A DNA stretch of 64,000 bases, taken from assembly GCA_016710015.1 (NCBI GenBank), contig JADJLR010000005.1:62001-126000 (forward strand). The letters are read 5' to 3'. Under the pieces are notes generated by a model that made no database searches, was not told where the DNA came from, and saw only the letters and a list, made by a program, of their open reading frames with translations. Made by a program: the position numbers and the translations under genes. Below, in pieces: positions 45,497-55,512 of the stretch. This stretch comes from Flavobacteriales bacterium (lineage in GTDB: Bacteria; Bacteroidota; Bacteroidia; Flavobacteriales_F; PHOS-HE28). The stretch's first letter is position 1; each line of letters starts with the position of its first letter.

Positions 45497-47962
45497 TTGC
45501 GGTTCTCCAAGAAGCATATCACTCCCCTGTTCGCGCTGTTCATCCTAGCCAGCTGCGACTCCACTAGGCGCCTTCCGCCCGGGACCTATCTGCTGAACCA
45601 CGATCAGGTCACCATCACCGAACCGAGTGCAGATGCTGCTGAATTGGAGGCCATCATCAAACAGAAGCCTAACAAACGGATCCTCGGAATACCCTTCTAC
45701 CTGGCGCTGTACAACTTGCGTGATCCCGCTGCAGTGATGGAGAAACGTGCCCGCAAGGATAGCCTCTGCGCGACGCGGAACGAGGTGCGCCTGCAAGCCG
45801 GAAAACGAGAACGCCGCTGCGACCGGACCACCCGTGGGCGCAACGGTGAATCACCGGTGGTGTTCGATCCGGCCCTCATGCAACGCTCTTCGGATCAGAT
45901 CCGATCGTACATGTACCGCGAGGGCTGGTTCAAAGCCGAGGTCTCGGACACCGTGCATCACACCCGATACAATACGATCTTCAGGCGACGGGGCCGACCC
46001 TATGTTCGCGCCAAGGTGGATGTGGAATACATCGTTGTCCCTGGCCCGAAGTACACGCTTCGAAACATCCGCTACACGGTGGACGACCCGGCGATCAGTG
46101 GTTACGTGAGCACCTATTGGGATGCAAGCCTCCTAAAGTCCGGCGCACGCTTCGATGCCGACGTACTGGATAAGGAAAGAGAACGGATCGCGAGTTCGTT
46201 GAAGGAGTTGGGCTACTTGTTCTTTTCCAAGGACCTGATCGTGTATACCGCAGACACGGCCGTGGGTGAACATCAAGTGGATGTGACCTTGCGCTTGGAA
46301 CGCACCTATGCCAAGAACGACCGACGGTTAGCAGGATCCGTGGAGGGCCGTGTCTTCACCATCGAAGAGGTCACCATACACACCTCGCGCAACAGGGAGC
46401 CCAAGGATACGACCATCTACCAAGGGTACAGGATCCTGCACGACGGCCCGTTGAAGTACCGACCACCGGCCCTGACCAGCGCTATCTTCCTTTTGCCGGG
46501 TCAGCGCTTCCGGCAAAGCGACGGCGACTACACCTACCGACGGTTGTCCGGCCTTCACGTTTTCGACCGTGTGGAACTCACTTACGATACAGCAGGAACA
46601 AGCAAGCTCGGTCTAGCCCGTGCACGGATCGGACTGATCCCGAGCAAGCCACAAAGCGTGACCCTGGAAGCCTACTTCACCAACCGAGGCGGATTCCCAG
46701 GCACCACCGTTGGACTAGGTTATCGCCACAAGAACCTGTTCCGGTCACTGGGCTATATCAAGGCGCAGATGAACTTCGGCTTCGAAGCACAGCAGAGCTT
46801 CAGCCGTTCACCGGATGGCGTGCAAGGCAACCAAGGTCTGCTCAACAACACCTTCTTCAATACCCTGAGCTTCGGCCCGGAGGTCACGATCGGTTTCCCA
46901 CGCCCTTTCACCCGGTTCTTCAGCAAATCGAGCGGTTCTCGGATGCTGCTCAATGGGGTGTTCAACTACCAGCAACGTCCAGATTTCACGCGCACACTTG
47001 CACGGGGTTCCATCGGTTTGGAATGGAACGAAACGCCCACCAAAATGTGGGGCCTTTACCTCACGGACCTCAGCGTTATCAAGATCCCTTCGAAAAGTGC
47101 CGGGTTCGAGGAATTCCTGGTCCAGACCAATGACCCGGTCTTCACCAACAGCTACACGGACCACTTGATCATCAGCATTCCACGGGTGAATTTCACGTGG
47201 AACACCCAAGCCGAAAAGAAACGACGCACGAACTATTACTTGCGCAGTACCGGCGAGTTGGCGGGATCCGCCATGCGTGCGTTCACGGATGCGAATACGC
47301 TGACCGATTCGCTCACAGGTCGCGAATACCGCACCTTGTTCGGGATCCGGTATGCCGAGTTCGTCAAGTTCGATAATGACTTCCGCGTGAATCGCGTGAT
47401 CCACGATGGCAGCAGCGTGGCGTTCCGCTTCGCCGCAGGCATCGGCGTTCCATTCGGGAACTTGGAAGTACTCCCGTTCGAGTCCAGCTTCTTTGGTGGT
47501 GGCGCCAACGGCATGCGGGCATGGCGAGCACGCTCCTTGGGACCCGGCTCCTATTCGGAACCATTGATCTCGTACGACCGGATCGGTGAGATACGCATCG
47601 AAGCGAACCTCGAATATCGCTTCAAGCTGATCAGTTATTTGGAAGGCGCTCTTTTCACGGATATCGGTAACATCTGGAACCGTCGTCGCGATGAACGCCG
47701 GCCCGGTGCGGATCTCGAGGTCGAGGATTTCATCAGTGAACTTGCGGTGGGCACGGGTATAGGTGCTCGCCTGAACTTCGACTTCTTCATCGTTCGTTTC
47801 GATCTGGGCATGCAGACCAAGGACCCTGGACTGCCCGAGGGCGAACGTTGGCTCTTTCAACCCAAGGACATCTACGAAGCGCGCCTCACGGAACTCACCG
47901 GAAGTCCCTTCAACTACCGCACCCAGTTCAACTTCAACTTGGGTATCGGCTATCCGTTCTAG
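45497..47962 (+). CDS. BamA/TamA-like outer-membrane protein, predicted lipoprotein
   Basis: 821 residues if started at the TTG at 45497, which gives a classic lipoprotein leader (RFSKKH, hydrophobic core, LFILASC lipobox). An ATG at 45413 would add 28 residues but precedes the likely promoter. After the lipidated Cys come POTRA-like domains (YTLRNIRYTVDD, ERIASSLKELGYLFFSKDLI, the FRQSDGDYTYRRLSGLHVFDRV repeat), then a 16-strand-type Omp85 barrel from about residue 400 (FTNRGGFPGTTVGLGYRHKNLF), with the GGANGMRAW motif typical of Omp85 barrels and a C-terminal aromatic strand (FNFNLGIGYPF). It probably works in outer-membrane assembly or translocation; the exact role is not known. Confidence 0.85.
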   Translation: MRFSKKHITPLFALFILASCDSTRRLPPGTYLLNHDQVTITEPSADAAELEAIIKQKPNKRILGIPFYLALYNLRDPAAVMEKRARKDSLCATRNEVRLQAGKRERRCDRTTRGRNGESPVVFDPALMQRSSDQIRSYMYREGWFKAEVSDTVHHTRYNTIFRRRGRPYVRAKVDVEYIVVPGPKYTLRNIRYTVDDPAISGYVSTYWDASLLKSGARFDADVLDKERERIASSLKELGYLFFSKDLIVYTADTAVGEHQVDVTLRLERTYAKNDRRLAGSVEGRVFTIEEVTIHTSRNREPKDTTIYQGYRILHDGPLKYRPPALTSAIFLLPGQRFRQSDGDYTYRRLSGLHVFDRVELTYDTAGTSKLGLARARIGLIPSKPQSVTLEAYFTNRGGFPGTTVGLGYRHKNLFRSLGYIKAQMNFGFEAQQSFSRSPDGVQGNQGLLNNTFFNTLSFGPEVTIGFPRPFTRFFSKSSGSRMLLNGVFNYQQRPDFTRTLARGSIGLEWNETPTKMWGLYLTDLSVIKIPSKSAGFEEFLVQTNDPVFTNSYTDHLIISIPRVNFTWNTQAEKKRRTNYYLRSTGELAGSAMRAFTDANTLTDSLTGREYRTLFGIRYAEFVKFDNDFRVNRVIHDGSSVAFRFAAGIGVPFGNLEVLPFESSFFGGGANGMRAWRARSLGPGSYSEPLISYDRIGEIRIEANLEYRFKLISYLEGALFTDIGNIWNRRRDERRPGADLEVEDFISELAVGTGIGARLNFDFFIVRFDLGMQTKDPGLPEGERWLFQPKDIYEARLTELTGSPFNYRTQFNFNLGIGYPF

Positions 47963-48020
47963 GGGCGATCGCCCCCACTCCAACGTCCTGAACGGCTTGC
48001 CCCCTCCACCCGCCCTTGCG

Positions 48021-48028
48021 TACCTTCG
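48021..48028 (+). promoter_or_regulatory. -7 box TACCTTCG for the aldolase gene
   Basis: Fits TAnnTT(T/C)G and ends 23 bp before the ATG at 48052. This supports the longer aldolase start over the one at 48146. Confidence 0.5.
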
Positions 48029-48051
48029 CGGCCGCAAAAGCGACCCATTCC

Positions 48052-49123
48052 ATGCAGACCTTGAAGACCGGAAAGATCGACGAGGCTCCTCGGCCAAGAT
48101 GCCGTTAGCCTGCTCGAACACCAGTGCAAGACCATCGACAAGTCCATGATCCACTTGCCCGGATCGGATTTCGTGGATCGCAGCTTCGCGCACAGCAATC
48201 GCAGTCCGCAAGTGATGCGCAGCCTGCAAGCGCTTTATGGTCATGGCCGCTTGGCGAACACCGGGTACATGAGCATCCTACCTGTGGACCAAGGGATCGA
48301 GCACAGCGGCGCCGCCAGTTTCGCACCCAACCCGATCTACTTCGACGGGGAGAACATCGTGAAGCTCGCTTTGGAGGGAGGATGCAACGCCGTGGCCAGC
48401 ACCTACGGTGTGTTGGGTAGTGTGGCGCGTAAATACGCCCACAAGATCCCCTTCATCGTGAAGATCAATCACAACGAACTGATGACCCTGCCGAACAAGT
48501 TCGATCAGGTCCTTTTCGGCAATGTGCAGGATGCATGGGACATGGGTGCGGTCGCTGTGGGTGCCACTATTTACTTCGGGAGTGACGAGAGCACACGCCA
48601 GATCTCGGAGATCGCCGATGCCTTCCAGCATGCACACGAGTTGGGCATGGCGACCATCCTCTGGTGCTACATCCGCAACAACGGCTTCAAAGTAGATGGC
48701 AAGGACTACCACACTTCCACCGACCTTACCGGCCAGGCCAACCACCTAGGCGTTACGATCCAAGCAGACATCATCAAGCAGAAGTTGCCGGAGACCAACG
48801 GTGGCTACAACGCCATCAAGGGTTATGGCAAAACGCACCCCAAGGTGTACAGCGAACTCACCACCGACCACCCGATCGACCTGTGCCGGTGGCAAGTGGC
48901 CAACTGCTACATGGGCCGCATCGGCTTGATCAACAGTGGTGGGGCAAGCAGCGGTGCCAGTGATATGGCAGAAGCAGTACGCACGGCCGTGATCAACAAG
49001 CGTGCCGGTGGCCAAGGCTTGATCAGCGGTCGCAAGGCTTTCCAACGCCCTGTGCATGAAGGCATCGCTTTGTTGAACGCGATCCAGGACGTATACCTCG
49101 ACCCGAAGATCACGGTAGCGTGA
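48052..49123 (+). CDS. fbaB: Class I fructose-bisphosphate aldolase, with a one-base frameshift near the start
   Basis: The frame open from 48146 gives 325 residues and matches FbaB-type aldolases: [37 protein letters not shown] (Schiff-base lysine region), [11 protein letters not shown] and the C-terminal [10 protein letters not shown]. Removing one G at 48084-48085 joins it to an upstream ATG at 48052 and yields the expected leader: [18 protein letters not shown], then [14 protein letters not shown]. The enzyme interconverts fructose 1,6-bisphosphate with two triose phosphates. Since the remainder is intact, the extra G is more likely a sequence error than a dead gene; translation from 48146 would drop about 31 residues. 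Confidence 0.9.
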
Positions 49124-49170
49124 GCGAAGGGTTGATGGTTGCAACTATCATCCATCAACGCCGACAATTG

Positions 49171-49178
49171 TAGATTTG
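49171..49178 (+). promoter_or_regulatory. -7 box TAGATTTG upstream of accD
   Basis: A perfect TAnnTTTG match 74 bp before the accD ATG at 49253. The spacer also holds an inverted repeat (AGGGTTGATG at 49128-49137 facing CATCAACCCT at 49225-49234). Confidence 0.5.
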
Positions 49179-49252
49179 GTTCCGCTGGAGCGCAGAACGA
49201 TCCATCAGTGACGGTTCCGTCGATCATCAACCCTCAACTATCAACTAGGTCC

Positions 49253-50098
49253 ATGGGCTGGTTCACACGCGTCAAGGAAGGCATCACCACCAGTACGGAG
49301 GAGAAGAAGGAAACTCCCGAAGGTCTTTGGTACAAGTGCCCCGAGTGCGACGAGATCATGACCTCCGAGGATCATGAGAACAACCTCTGGGTGTGTGTGA
49401 AGTGCGACCACCACGAGAAGATCGGTAGCGAGGAATACTTCGCCCTGTTGTTCGACGATCACAAGTACACCGAGATCGGTGCCGACCTCATAGCAGGTGA
49501 CCCCCTGAAGTTCGAGGACACCAAGAAATACACGGACCGACTTGCCAAGACCCGCAAGGATACCGGATTGAACGATGCTTTGCGCAGCGCCGAGGGAAAG
49601 ATCGACAAGCATTATGTGGTGATAGCCTGCATGGATTTCCGTTTCATCGGCGGTAGTATGGGTAGTGTGGTGGGTGAGAAGATCGCCATGGCCGCTGACC
49701 AAGCCATGAAACGCAAGTGCCCTTTGGTGATCATTAGCAAGAGCGGCGGTGCCCGTATGATGGAGGCCGGATTCAGCCTGATGCAGATGGCCAAGACCAG
49801 TGCCAAGCTCGCACTGCTGGCCAAGAAGAAGCTGCCCTACATCAGCGTAGTGACCGACCCTACCACAGGCGGTGTGACGGCCAGCTTCGCCATGCTGGGA
49901 GACTTGAATATCGCTGAACCTAGAGCACTTGTAGCCTTCGCTGGCCCCCGCGTGGTGCGCGAGACCATCGGTCGCGACCTTCCCGAAGGTTTCCAGACCA
50001 GCGAATTCGTGCTGGAACACGGCTTCCTGGACAAGATCGTGCATCGGAAGGAGCTGAAGAGCTTCCTCTCCCGCGCCTTCCTGATGCTCAGGAGCTAA
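49253..50098 (+). CDS. accD: Acetyl-CoA carboxylase carboxyltransferase subunit beta
   Basis: 281 residues from the ATG at 49253 ([10 protein letters not shown]), the usual family start. A zinc ribbon has Cys29, Cys32, Cys48 and Cys51. The crotonase-like carboxyltransferase core contains [63 protein letters not shown] and the C-terminal [18 protein letters not shown]. It moves the carboxyl group from biotin to acetyl-CoA, making malonyl-CoA for fatty acid synthesis with AccA and the biotin subunits, none of which are seen here. An upstream extension of 38 codons reads into repeats and is rejected. Confidence 0.97.
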   Translation: MGWFTRVKEGITTSTEEKKETPEGLWYKCPECDEIMTSEDHENNLWVCVKCDHHEKIGSEEYFALLFDDHKYTEIGADLIAGDPLKFEDTKKYTDRLAKTRKDTGLNDALRSAEGKIDKHYVVIACMDFRFIGGSMGSVVGEKIAMAADQAMKRKCPLVIISKSGGARMMEAGFSLMQMAKTSAKLALLAKKKLPYISVVTDPTTGGVTASFAMLGDLNIAEPRALVAFAGPRVVRETIGRDLPEGFQTSEFVLEHGFLDKIVHRKELKSFLSRAFLMLRS

Positions 50099-50138
50099 CC
50101 GGTTCGTGAGGGGAATCGGCGGGGATCGGGAAAATACC

Positions 50139-50146
50139 TATCTTTG
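50139..50146 (+). promoter_or_regulatory. -7 box TATCTTTG for rpsO
   Basis: A perfect TAnnTTTG match 18 bp before the rpsO ATG at 50165. Confidence 0.6.
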
Positions 50147-50164
50147 CGCCCTGTTATCACGACC

Positions 50165-50434
50165 ATGTACCTGACAACCGAGGCCAAGAAGGCCATTTTC
50201 AAAGAGCACGGCACCACCGAGAAGAACACCGGCGGCGCAGAAAGCCAGATCGCCCTCTTCACCGAGCGCATCAACCACCTTACAGGCCACCTCAAGGTGA
50301 ACAAGAAGGACCACGGCACGGAAAAGTCGCTGATGACCATGGTGGGCAAGCGCAAGCAACTGCTCAACTACCTGAAGATGTATGATATCGAGCGCTACCG
50401 CACGATCATCGGCAAACTCGGCCTGCGTAAATAA
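50165..50434 (+). CDS. rpsO: 30S ribosomal protein S15
   Basis: 89 residues, the normal S15 length. Marks are [30 protein letters not shown] and the C-terminal [28 protein letters not shown]15 binds 16S rRNA at the central domain and bridges to the 50S subunit. The ATG at 50165 is preferred because it gives the standard start. A strong terminator follows before pnp, the usual S15-PNPase neighbour order. Confidence 0.98.
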   Translation: MYLTTEAKKAIFKEHGTTEKNTGGAESQIALFTERINHLTGHLKVNKKDHGTEKSLMTMVGKRKQLLNYLKMYDIERYRTIIGKLGLRK

Positions 50435-50488
50435 TTATGGCTTGGGCCGTATTTCCGGCCACAGCGGCAGGGACATTTTGATCGAATT

Positions 50489-50522
50489 GAGGGGGCGATC
50501 GTGGTTACGATCGCCCCCTTTC
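50489..50522 (+). terminator. Rho-independent terminator between rpsO and pnp
   Basis: GGGGGCGATCG (50491-50501) pairs perfectly with CGATCGCCCCC (50508-50518) around a 6-base loop. Flanking GA/TT extend the stem and TTTCT follows. Confidence 0.85.
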
Positions 50523-50613
50523 TCATAAAGGCCATTTGGCCGACCAAGGCGGACGGGTTCCCGGACCGATCGCCCGAATGACAACCCTGGGAAGATGTAA
50601 AGAGGTAAAGAAG

Positions 50614-52839
50614 ATGAAACCACAAGCAATTACCAAGACCATCGATATCGATGGAAAAGTCATCACCATTGAGACCGGTGTACTGGCCAAACAAGCCGAT
50701 GGCGCCGTTACCGTGCGTATTGGCGATACCATCCTGTTGGCTACCGTGGTGGCCACCAAGGAAGCCCGCGAGGGCATCGACTTCCTGCCGTTGCAGGTCG
50801 AGTACCGCGAGAAATTCAGCGCCGCCGGTCGTTTTCCCGGTGGCTTCTTCAAGCGCGAAGCACGCCCCAGTGACCATGAAGTATTGACCAGCCGTTTGGT
50901 GGACCGCGCATTGCGCCCACTCTTCCCCGATGATTTCCACGGCGATACCCAAGTCGTGATCTCACTGATGAGCGCCGACAAGGAGAACCCTGCCGATGCC
51001 ATCGCCTGCTTGGCCGCATCTGCGGCATTGGCCGTGAGCGACATCCCATTCGGTGGACCCGTGAGCGAAATTCGCGTAGCGCGAGTGAACGGCAAAATGA
51101 TCCTGAACCCGACGCACACTGAGGTAGAAGGTGCGGACCTTGACCTGATCGTAGCCGGTACCAAGAGCGATATCCTCATGGTGGAGGGTGAGATGAAGGA
51201 AGTGCAGGAAGCCGACATGATCGAGGCCATCAAGGTGGCACACGACGCGATCAAGAAGCATTGCATCGCGATGGAGGAATTGAGCGCCATGGTGCCCAAG
51301 AGCCAGACCAAACGCACGTACAACCACGAGAACAATGACGAAGCCATCGGCAAGAAGATCATGGACTTCTGCTACCAGAAGTACTACGACTATGCCATGG
51401 AACCCAGCGCCAAGGAAGCGCGCATGGATAAATTCGCTTCCATCAAGGAGGAATGCCTTGCCACATTGACCGACGAGGAGAAGGCCGACAAGGCCATGCT
51501 CGGTCGCTTTTTCAAGAAGACCCAGAAGAAGGCTGTCCGCAACGTGTGTCTGGATCATGGTAAGCGCCTCGATGGTCGCAAGACCGATCAGATCCGCCCG
51601 ATCTGGAGCGAAGTGGACGTACTGCCCGGAACGCACGGCAGCGCCATCTTCACGCGTGGTGAGACCCAAGCGATCAACCTGCTCACCTTGGGCAGCTCGA
51701 TGGACGAACAGACCATCGACCGCGCTACCAAAAAGACCAGCGAGAGCTTCATGCTCCACTACAACTTCCCGAGCTTCAGCACCGGCGAAGTGAAGCCGAT
51801 CCGCGGCCCCGGTCGTCGCGAAGTGGGCCACGGTAACTTGGCCTTGCGCGCCTTGAAGCCGGTTATCCCACCAGCTCCCGGCAACCCATACACCATCCGT
51901 CTGAACTGCGATATCCTCGAAAGCAACGGATCCAGCTCCATGGCCACCGTGTGCAGCGGAACGTTGGCACTGATGGATGCCGGTGTTAAGATCACTGCGC
52001 CTGTGAGCGGTATCGCCATGGGCATGATCAGCGACGGCAAGCGCCACGCGATCCTCAGCGATATCCTCGGGGACGAGGACTTCCTGGGCGACATGGACTT
52101 CAAGATCTGCGGAACTGCGAAAGGCATCACCGCAACCCAGATGGACATGAAGGTGGACGGCCTTCCGTATGAAGTGCTCGCCCAAGCCTTGGAGCAAGCG
52201 CGTCAAGGTCGTCTGCATATCCTCGGCGAAATGCTGAAGACCCTCGATGCACCGCGTGCCGACTACAAGGACCACGCACCGCGCATCATCACCATCGAGA
52301 TCCCGAAAGAGAGCATCGGAGCCGTGATCGGACCCGGTGGCCGTGTGATCCAAGAGATCCAAGCGGAGACCGGTGCGCACATCAGCATCGACGAAGTGGA
52401 CGGTCGTGGTGTGGTTGAGATCATGAGCGAGAACAAGGCCAGCATCGACGCTGCCCTGGCCCGTGTGAACGCCATCGCTAACCCGCCACAAGCCGAAGTA
52501 GGCGCGACCTACAAAGGCAAGGTGAAGACCATCATGCCATACGGTGCTTTCGTAGAAGTGATGCCCGGCGTAGATGGCCTGCTCCACGTGAGCGAGTTGG
52601 AGTGGCGCCGCATCGACCGCGTGGAGGACGTGCTGAAGGAAGGCGACATGGTCGAATTCCAAGTGACGGGAAAGGATCCGCGCAGCGGCAAGCTGAAGTT
52701 GAGCCGCCGTGCGTTGCTACCGAAGCCCGAAGGCTATGTGGAGCGCGAACCTGCGATGGCTGGTGATCGTCCACGCCGCGACGATCGCCCACGACGGGAT
52801 GATCGTCCACGCCGCGATGATCGCCCACGCGATAACTAG
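50614..52839 (+). CDS. pnp: Polyribonucleotide nucleotidyltransferase (PNPase)
   Basis: 741 residues from the ATG at 50614 ([10 protein letters not shown]), with an AGAGG stretch just upstream. Two RNase PH-like domains (about 15-145 and 320-545) flank a helical linker. The KH domain holds the GPGG loop near residue 574 in [21 protein letters not shown]; the S1 domain covers about 629-703 ([20 protein letters not shown]). PNPase degrades RNA 3' to 5' by phosphorolysis as a trimer, often in the degradosome. The tail (about 716-741) is a tandem RPRRDD repeat, a basic/acidic low-complexity end that may bind RNA or partners. Confidence 0.98.
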   Translation: MKPQAITKTIDIDGKVITIETGVLAKQADGAVTVRIGDTILLATVVATKEAREGIDFLPLQVEYREKFSAAGRFPGGFFKREARPSDHEVLTSRLVDRALRPLFPDDFHGDTQVVISLMSADKENPADAIACLAASAALAVSDIPFGGPVSEIRVARVNGKMILNPTHTEVEGADLDLIVAGTKSDILMVEGEMKEVQEADMIEAIKVAHDAIKKHCIAMEELSAMVPKSQTKRTYNHENNDEAIGKKIMDFCYQKYYDYAMEPSAKEARMDKFASIKEECLATLTDEEKADKAMLGRFFKKTQKKAVRNVCLDHGKRLDGRKTDQIRPIWSEVDVLPGTHGSAIFTRGETQAINLLTLGSSMDEQTIDRATKKTSESFMLHYNFPSFSTGEVKPIRGPGRREVGHGNLALRALKPVIPPAPGNPYTIRLNCDILESNGSSSMATVCSGTLALMDAGVKITAPVSGIAMGMISDGKRHAILSDILGDEDFLGDMDFKICGTAKGITATQMDMKVDGLPYEVLAQALEQARQGRLHILGEMLKTLDAPRADYKDHAPRIITIEIPKESIGAVIGPGGRVIQEIQAETGAHISIDEVDGRGVVEIMSENKASIDAALARVNAIANPPQAEVGATYKGKVKTIMPYGAFVEVMPGVDGLLHVSELEWRRIDRVEDVLKEGDMVEFQVTGKDPRSGKLKLSRRALLPKPEGYVEREPAMAGDRPRRDDRPRRDDRPRRDDRPRDN

Positions 52840-52860
52840 ACCGAACATCAACCGATGGAA

Positions 52861-52888
52861 AGCCGCCCCGCAACGGGCGGCTTTCTTG
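52861..52888 (+). terminator. Rho-independent terminator after pnp
   Basis: AGCCGCCC (52861-52868) pairs with GGGCGGCT (52875-52882) around CGCAAC; TTCTTG follows. It lies 21 bp after the pnp stop. Confidence 0.8.
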
Positions 52889-53023
52889 TTCCCGTCCATA
52901 GATCCGGGCAATGCACGACCCGCGTACCTCTGTCAAGGAAGTTCACATGTGCCGGTAACCTTCATGGCCTATGCAGCGTTGAACGAGCCACTCTTCGCAA
53001 CACACAGCGCACATATGGCAAGG

Positions 53024-53890
53024 ATGAGGCAGTTGAAGATCACCAAACAGGTGACGAATAGGGATACTCCATCTCTGGACAAATATCTTCAGGAGATCGG
53101 AAAAGTGAAGTTGATCACCGCCCAAGAGGAGGTAGAACTGGCGCGCCGGATCAAGCAAGGAGATACACTCGCATTGGAACAACTCGCGAAGGCAAACCTC
53201 CGCTTCGTGGTTTCCGTGGCCAAGCAATACCAAGGTCAAGGCTTGAGCCTTCCGGACCTGATCAGTGAGGGGAACCTCGGTTTGATCAAAGCCGCCGGTC
53301 GCTTCGATGAGACCCGTGGATTCAAGTTCATCAGCTACGCCGTATGGTGGATCCGACAGCAGATCCTCCAGAGTTTGGCCGAGCAAGCGCGCATCGTGCG
53401 CTTGCCGCTGAACAAGATCGGATCCATCAACAAGATCAACAAGGCCTTCGCTCGGTTGGAGCAAGAGCATGAGCGCCCGCCCACCGCCGCCGAGTTGGCC
53501 GAAGTGTTGGAGATGACCTTGGAGGAAGTGAAGACCAGCTTGAACAACACCGGTCGACACGTGAGCATGGATGCACCACTGCGCGACGATGGCGACAGCG
53601 GTACCATGATGGACGTGATGCGCAACGACGACACGCCGAGTCCGTTGGATACGTTGATGACGGACAGCCTCCGTGCCGAGATCGAACGATCCTTGAGTGT
53701 TTTGGCAGGTCGCGAAAGTGATGTGATCCGCCTGTACTTCGGGCTGAACGGCAACCAGCCGCACACCTTGGAGGAGATCGGCCAGAAGTTCGACCTCACC
53801 CGGGAGCGTGTGCGCCAGATCAAGGAAAAGGCGATCCGGCGGATGAAGCATACCAGCCGCAGCGTGGTGCTGAGGGCCTATTTGGGTTGA
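53024..53890 (+). CDS. rpoD: Primary sigma factor RpoD/SigA (Bacteroidota type)
   Basis: 288 residues from the ATG at 53024 ([15 protein letters not shown]), the normal start of the short Bacteroidota housekeeping sigma factor. An ATG three codons earlier is possible. Region 1.2 ([24 protein letters not shown]), region 2 ([20 protein letters not shown], then [13 protein letters not shown] for -7 box recognition), region 3 and region 4 ([26 protein letters not shown]) are complete. Region 1.1 is absent, as usual in this phylum. The factor would recognise the TAnnTTTG boxes seen throughout this window. Confidence 0.97.
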   Translation: MRQLKITKQVTNRDTPSLDKYLQEIGKVKLITAQEEVELARRIKQGDTLALEQLAKANLRFVVSVAKQYQGQGLSLPDLISEGNLGLIKAAGRFDETRGFKFISYAVWWIRQQILQSLAEQARIVRLPLNKIGSINKINKAFARLEQEHERPPTAAELAEVLEMTLEEVKTSLNNTGRHVSMDAPLRDDGDSGTMMDVMRNDDTPSPLDTLMTDSLRAEIERSLSVLAGRESDVIRLYFGLNGNQPHTLEEIGQKFDLTRERVRQIKEKAIRRMKHTSRSVVLRAYLG

Positions 53891-53953
53891 TGAATAGAGG
53901 GTTGAGCCTATCAACGGCACTACTCCAATATCACCGATGAAGTGCGGGACAAC

Positions 53954-53961
53954 TACCTTCG
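53954..53961 (+). promoter_or_regulatory. -7 box TACCTTCG for rpe
   Basis: Fits TAnnTT(T/C)G and ends 6 bp before the rpe ATG at 53968, predicting a very short leader. Confidence 0.5.
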
Positions 53962-53967
53962 CCTTCG

Positions 53968-54624
53968 ATGCCGCACATCGTTGCCCCCTCTCTCCTTTCC
54001 GCCGATTTCGCCGACCTGAATAGTGCCGTGCGCTTGGTGGATGAAAGTCCGGCACCATGGCTGCACATCGATGTGATGGACGGGGTCTTCGTGCCCAACA
54101 TCAGTTTCGGATTTCCGGTGATCAAGGCGATCCGGCCTTTGACGAAGAAGGTCTTCGATGTGCATTTGATGATCGTTCGACCGGATCCATACATCAATCC
54201 ATTTCGTGATGTCGGAGCGGACAACCTCACGGTACACTTGGAGGCCTGCACCCATTTGCACCGCACGGTGCAAGCGATCCATTCCGCAGGTATGAAGGCA
54301 GGCGTAGCCATCAATCCACATACCCGTGTGGAAGCACTTGAGGATGTGCTTGCCGACATCGATCTGGTGTGCCTGATGAGCGTGAACCCCGGTTTTGGTG
54401 GGCAGCGCTTCATTGAACACACCTTCAACAAGATCGAGCGCTTGGTCGCTTTGCGAAAGACCACTGGATCCTCGGCGTTGATCGAGATCGATGGCGGCGT
54501 TTCCGACGCGAACGCGAAGACGTTGGTAGCAGTCGGTGCCGATGTGCTCGTAGCTGGGAATAGCGTCTTCGGTGCGAAGGACCCGAAGGTCGCGATCGCC
54601 TCACTTTCCACTCTGGCCGGATAG
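53968..54624 (+). CDS. rpe: Ribulose-phosphate 3-epimerase
   Basis: 218 residues, a TIM barrel of normal length. Signatures are APSLLSADF, HIDVMDGVFVPNISFG, DVHLMI, LMSVNPGFGGQRFI and IEIDGGVS; the metal-binding His and Asp residues and the phosphate-binding Gly motif are all present. It interconverts D-ribulose 5-phosphate and D-xylulose 5-phosphate in the pentose phosphate pathway. It stands 77 bp after rpoD. Confidence 0.97.
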   Translation: MPHIVAPSLLSADFADLNSAVRLVDESPAPWLHIDVMDGVFVPNISFGFPVIKAIRPLTKKVFDVHLMIVRPDPYINPFRDVGADNLTVHLEACTHLHRTVQAIHSAGMKAGVAINPHTRVEALEDVLADIDLVCLMSVNPGFGGQRFIEHTFNKIERLVALRKTTGSSALIEIDGGVSDANAKTLVAVGADVLVAGNSVFGAKDPKVAIASLSTLAG

Positions 54625-54631
54625 GTAGCCC

Positions 54632-54639
54632 TAGCTTTG
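54632..54639 (+). promoter_or_regulatory. -7 box TAGCTTTG before the 54662 methyltransferase
   Basis: A perfect TAnnTTTG match 22 bp before the ATG. Confidence 0.5.
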
Positions 54640-54661
54640 GGTACCTCTTGGTACGCCACAA

Positions 54662-55456
54662 ATGGCCTCACCGCTTGCACCGGATCCCTCCGCCTACGAT
54701 CGCGAATTCACTTTCAGCAGGATCGGTATGGTGCAACGCCGTATGGTCTGGGGTTATATGGACCATATGCTTCAGATGCCAGGCATGCGTGTGCTGGAAC
54801 TGAACTGTGGCACCGGAACCGATGCGGTCCATCTGGCACGCAACGGACACCGCGTGATCGCTACCGACTTGAGTGAAGAGATGTTGAAAGTGGCACGAGA
54901 GAAAGCCCGACAATTCGGTGTGGAAGACCGGATCCAACATCAACGGTTGGGATTCGACGAGATCCAGGTGCTGAGCATTCCACCTGTGGATCTGGTACTC
55001 AGCAACTTCGGCGGACTCAACTTCATCGATGCGGATCACCATGCCCGGCTCGTAGACCCCATTGCAGATGCGTTGAAACCGGGTGGTCGATTCATCGCCG
55101 TGTTGATGCCGGACCGGTGCATGGCCGAAACCGTTTACCACCTCCTACGGGGTCGTTGGTCAGAGGCATTCCGTCGTGGCCGACATGATCCGGTCTGGGC
55201 CGGCTTGAGCGGCTCTGGAGCGGTGACCTGGTACCATGCACCCGAACGCCTGATCCAAACGTTCAGTTCGCGGTTCCGGCTGGTACACATTCGTCCCATC
55301 GGACTCTTCGTACCCCCCACTTACTTGGAGCACCGTTTCGGCCACCGAACTGCCCTTTTAGAACGGCTGGCTCGTTTGGATACACGATTCGCGCGTTGGC
55401 GCTGGACGGCTCGCTATGCCGATCATTTCCTCGTGGATCTGGAACGGATCCGTTGA
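54662..55456 (+). CDS. Class I SAM-dependent methyltransferase
   Basis: 264 residues. Motif I VLELNCGTGTD (residues 44-54), the acidic end of strand 2 in IATDLSEEML, motif post-I VDLVLSNFGGLNFI, and LKPGGRFIAVLMP are typical. The C-terminal part carries a long Arg-rich helical region (LERLARLDTRFARWRW) with Trp, Tyr and Phe, possibly a cap for the substrate. The substrate cannot be inferred. It probably has its own promoter and sits between rpe and the metalloprotease with no clear functional tie. Confidence 0.88.
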   Translation: MASPLAPDPSAYDREFTFSRIGMVQRRMVWGYMDHMLQMPGMRVLELNCGTGTDAVHLARNGHRVIATDLSEEMLKVAREKARQFGVEDRIQHQRLGFDEIQVLSIPPVDLVLSNFGGLNFIDADHHARLVDPIADALKPGGRFIAVLMPDRCMAETVYHLLRGRWSEAFRRGRHDPVWAGLSGSGAVTWYHAPERLIQTFSSRFRLVHIRPIGLFVPPTYLEHRFGHRTALLERLARLDTRFARWRWTARYADHFLVDLERIR

Positions 55457-55499
55457 AAACACGTGTGGTCCCATCCCTCCCGCGTCCAGCGTGAAGGAT

Positions 55500-55507
55500 T
55501 ATTTTCG
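55500..55507 (+). promoter_or_regulatory. -7 box TATTTTCG for the secreted metalloprotease
   Basis: Fits TAnnTT(T/C)G and ends 5 bp before the ATG at 55513, again predicting a nearly leaderless transcript. Confidence 0.5.
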
Positions 55508-55512
55508 CGCCC

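Noticed and set aside
47962..47975. Perfect palindrome GGGGCGATCGCCCC right after the BamA-like gene
   Set aside because: No loop and no T-run, so it is not a convincing terminator; it could be a chance or dispersed palindrome and no role is claimed.
50962..52662. 566-codon minus-strand open frame opposite pnp
   Set aside because: Shadow of a strongly conserved gene; no signal peptide, no domain and no promoter.
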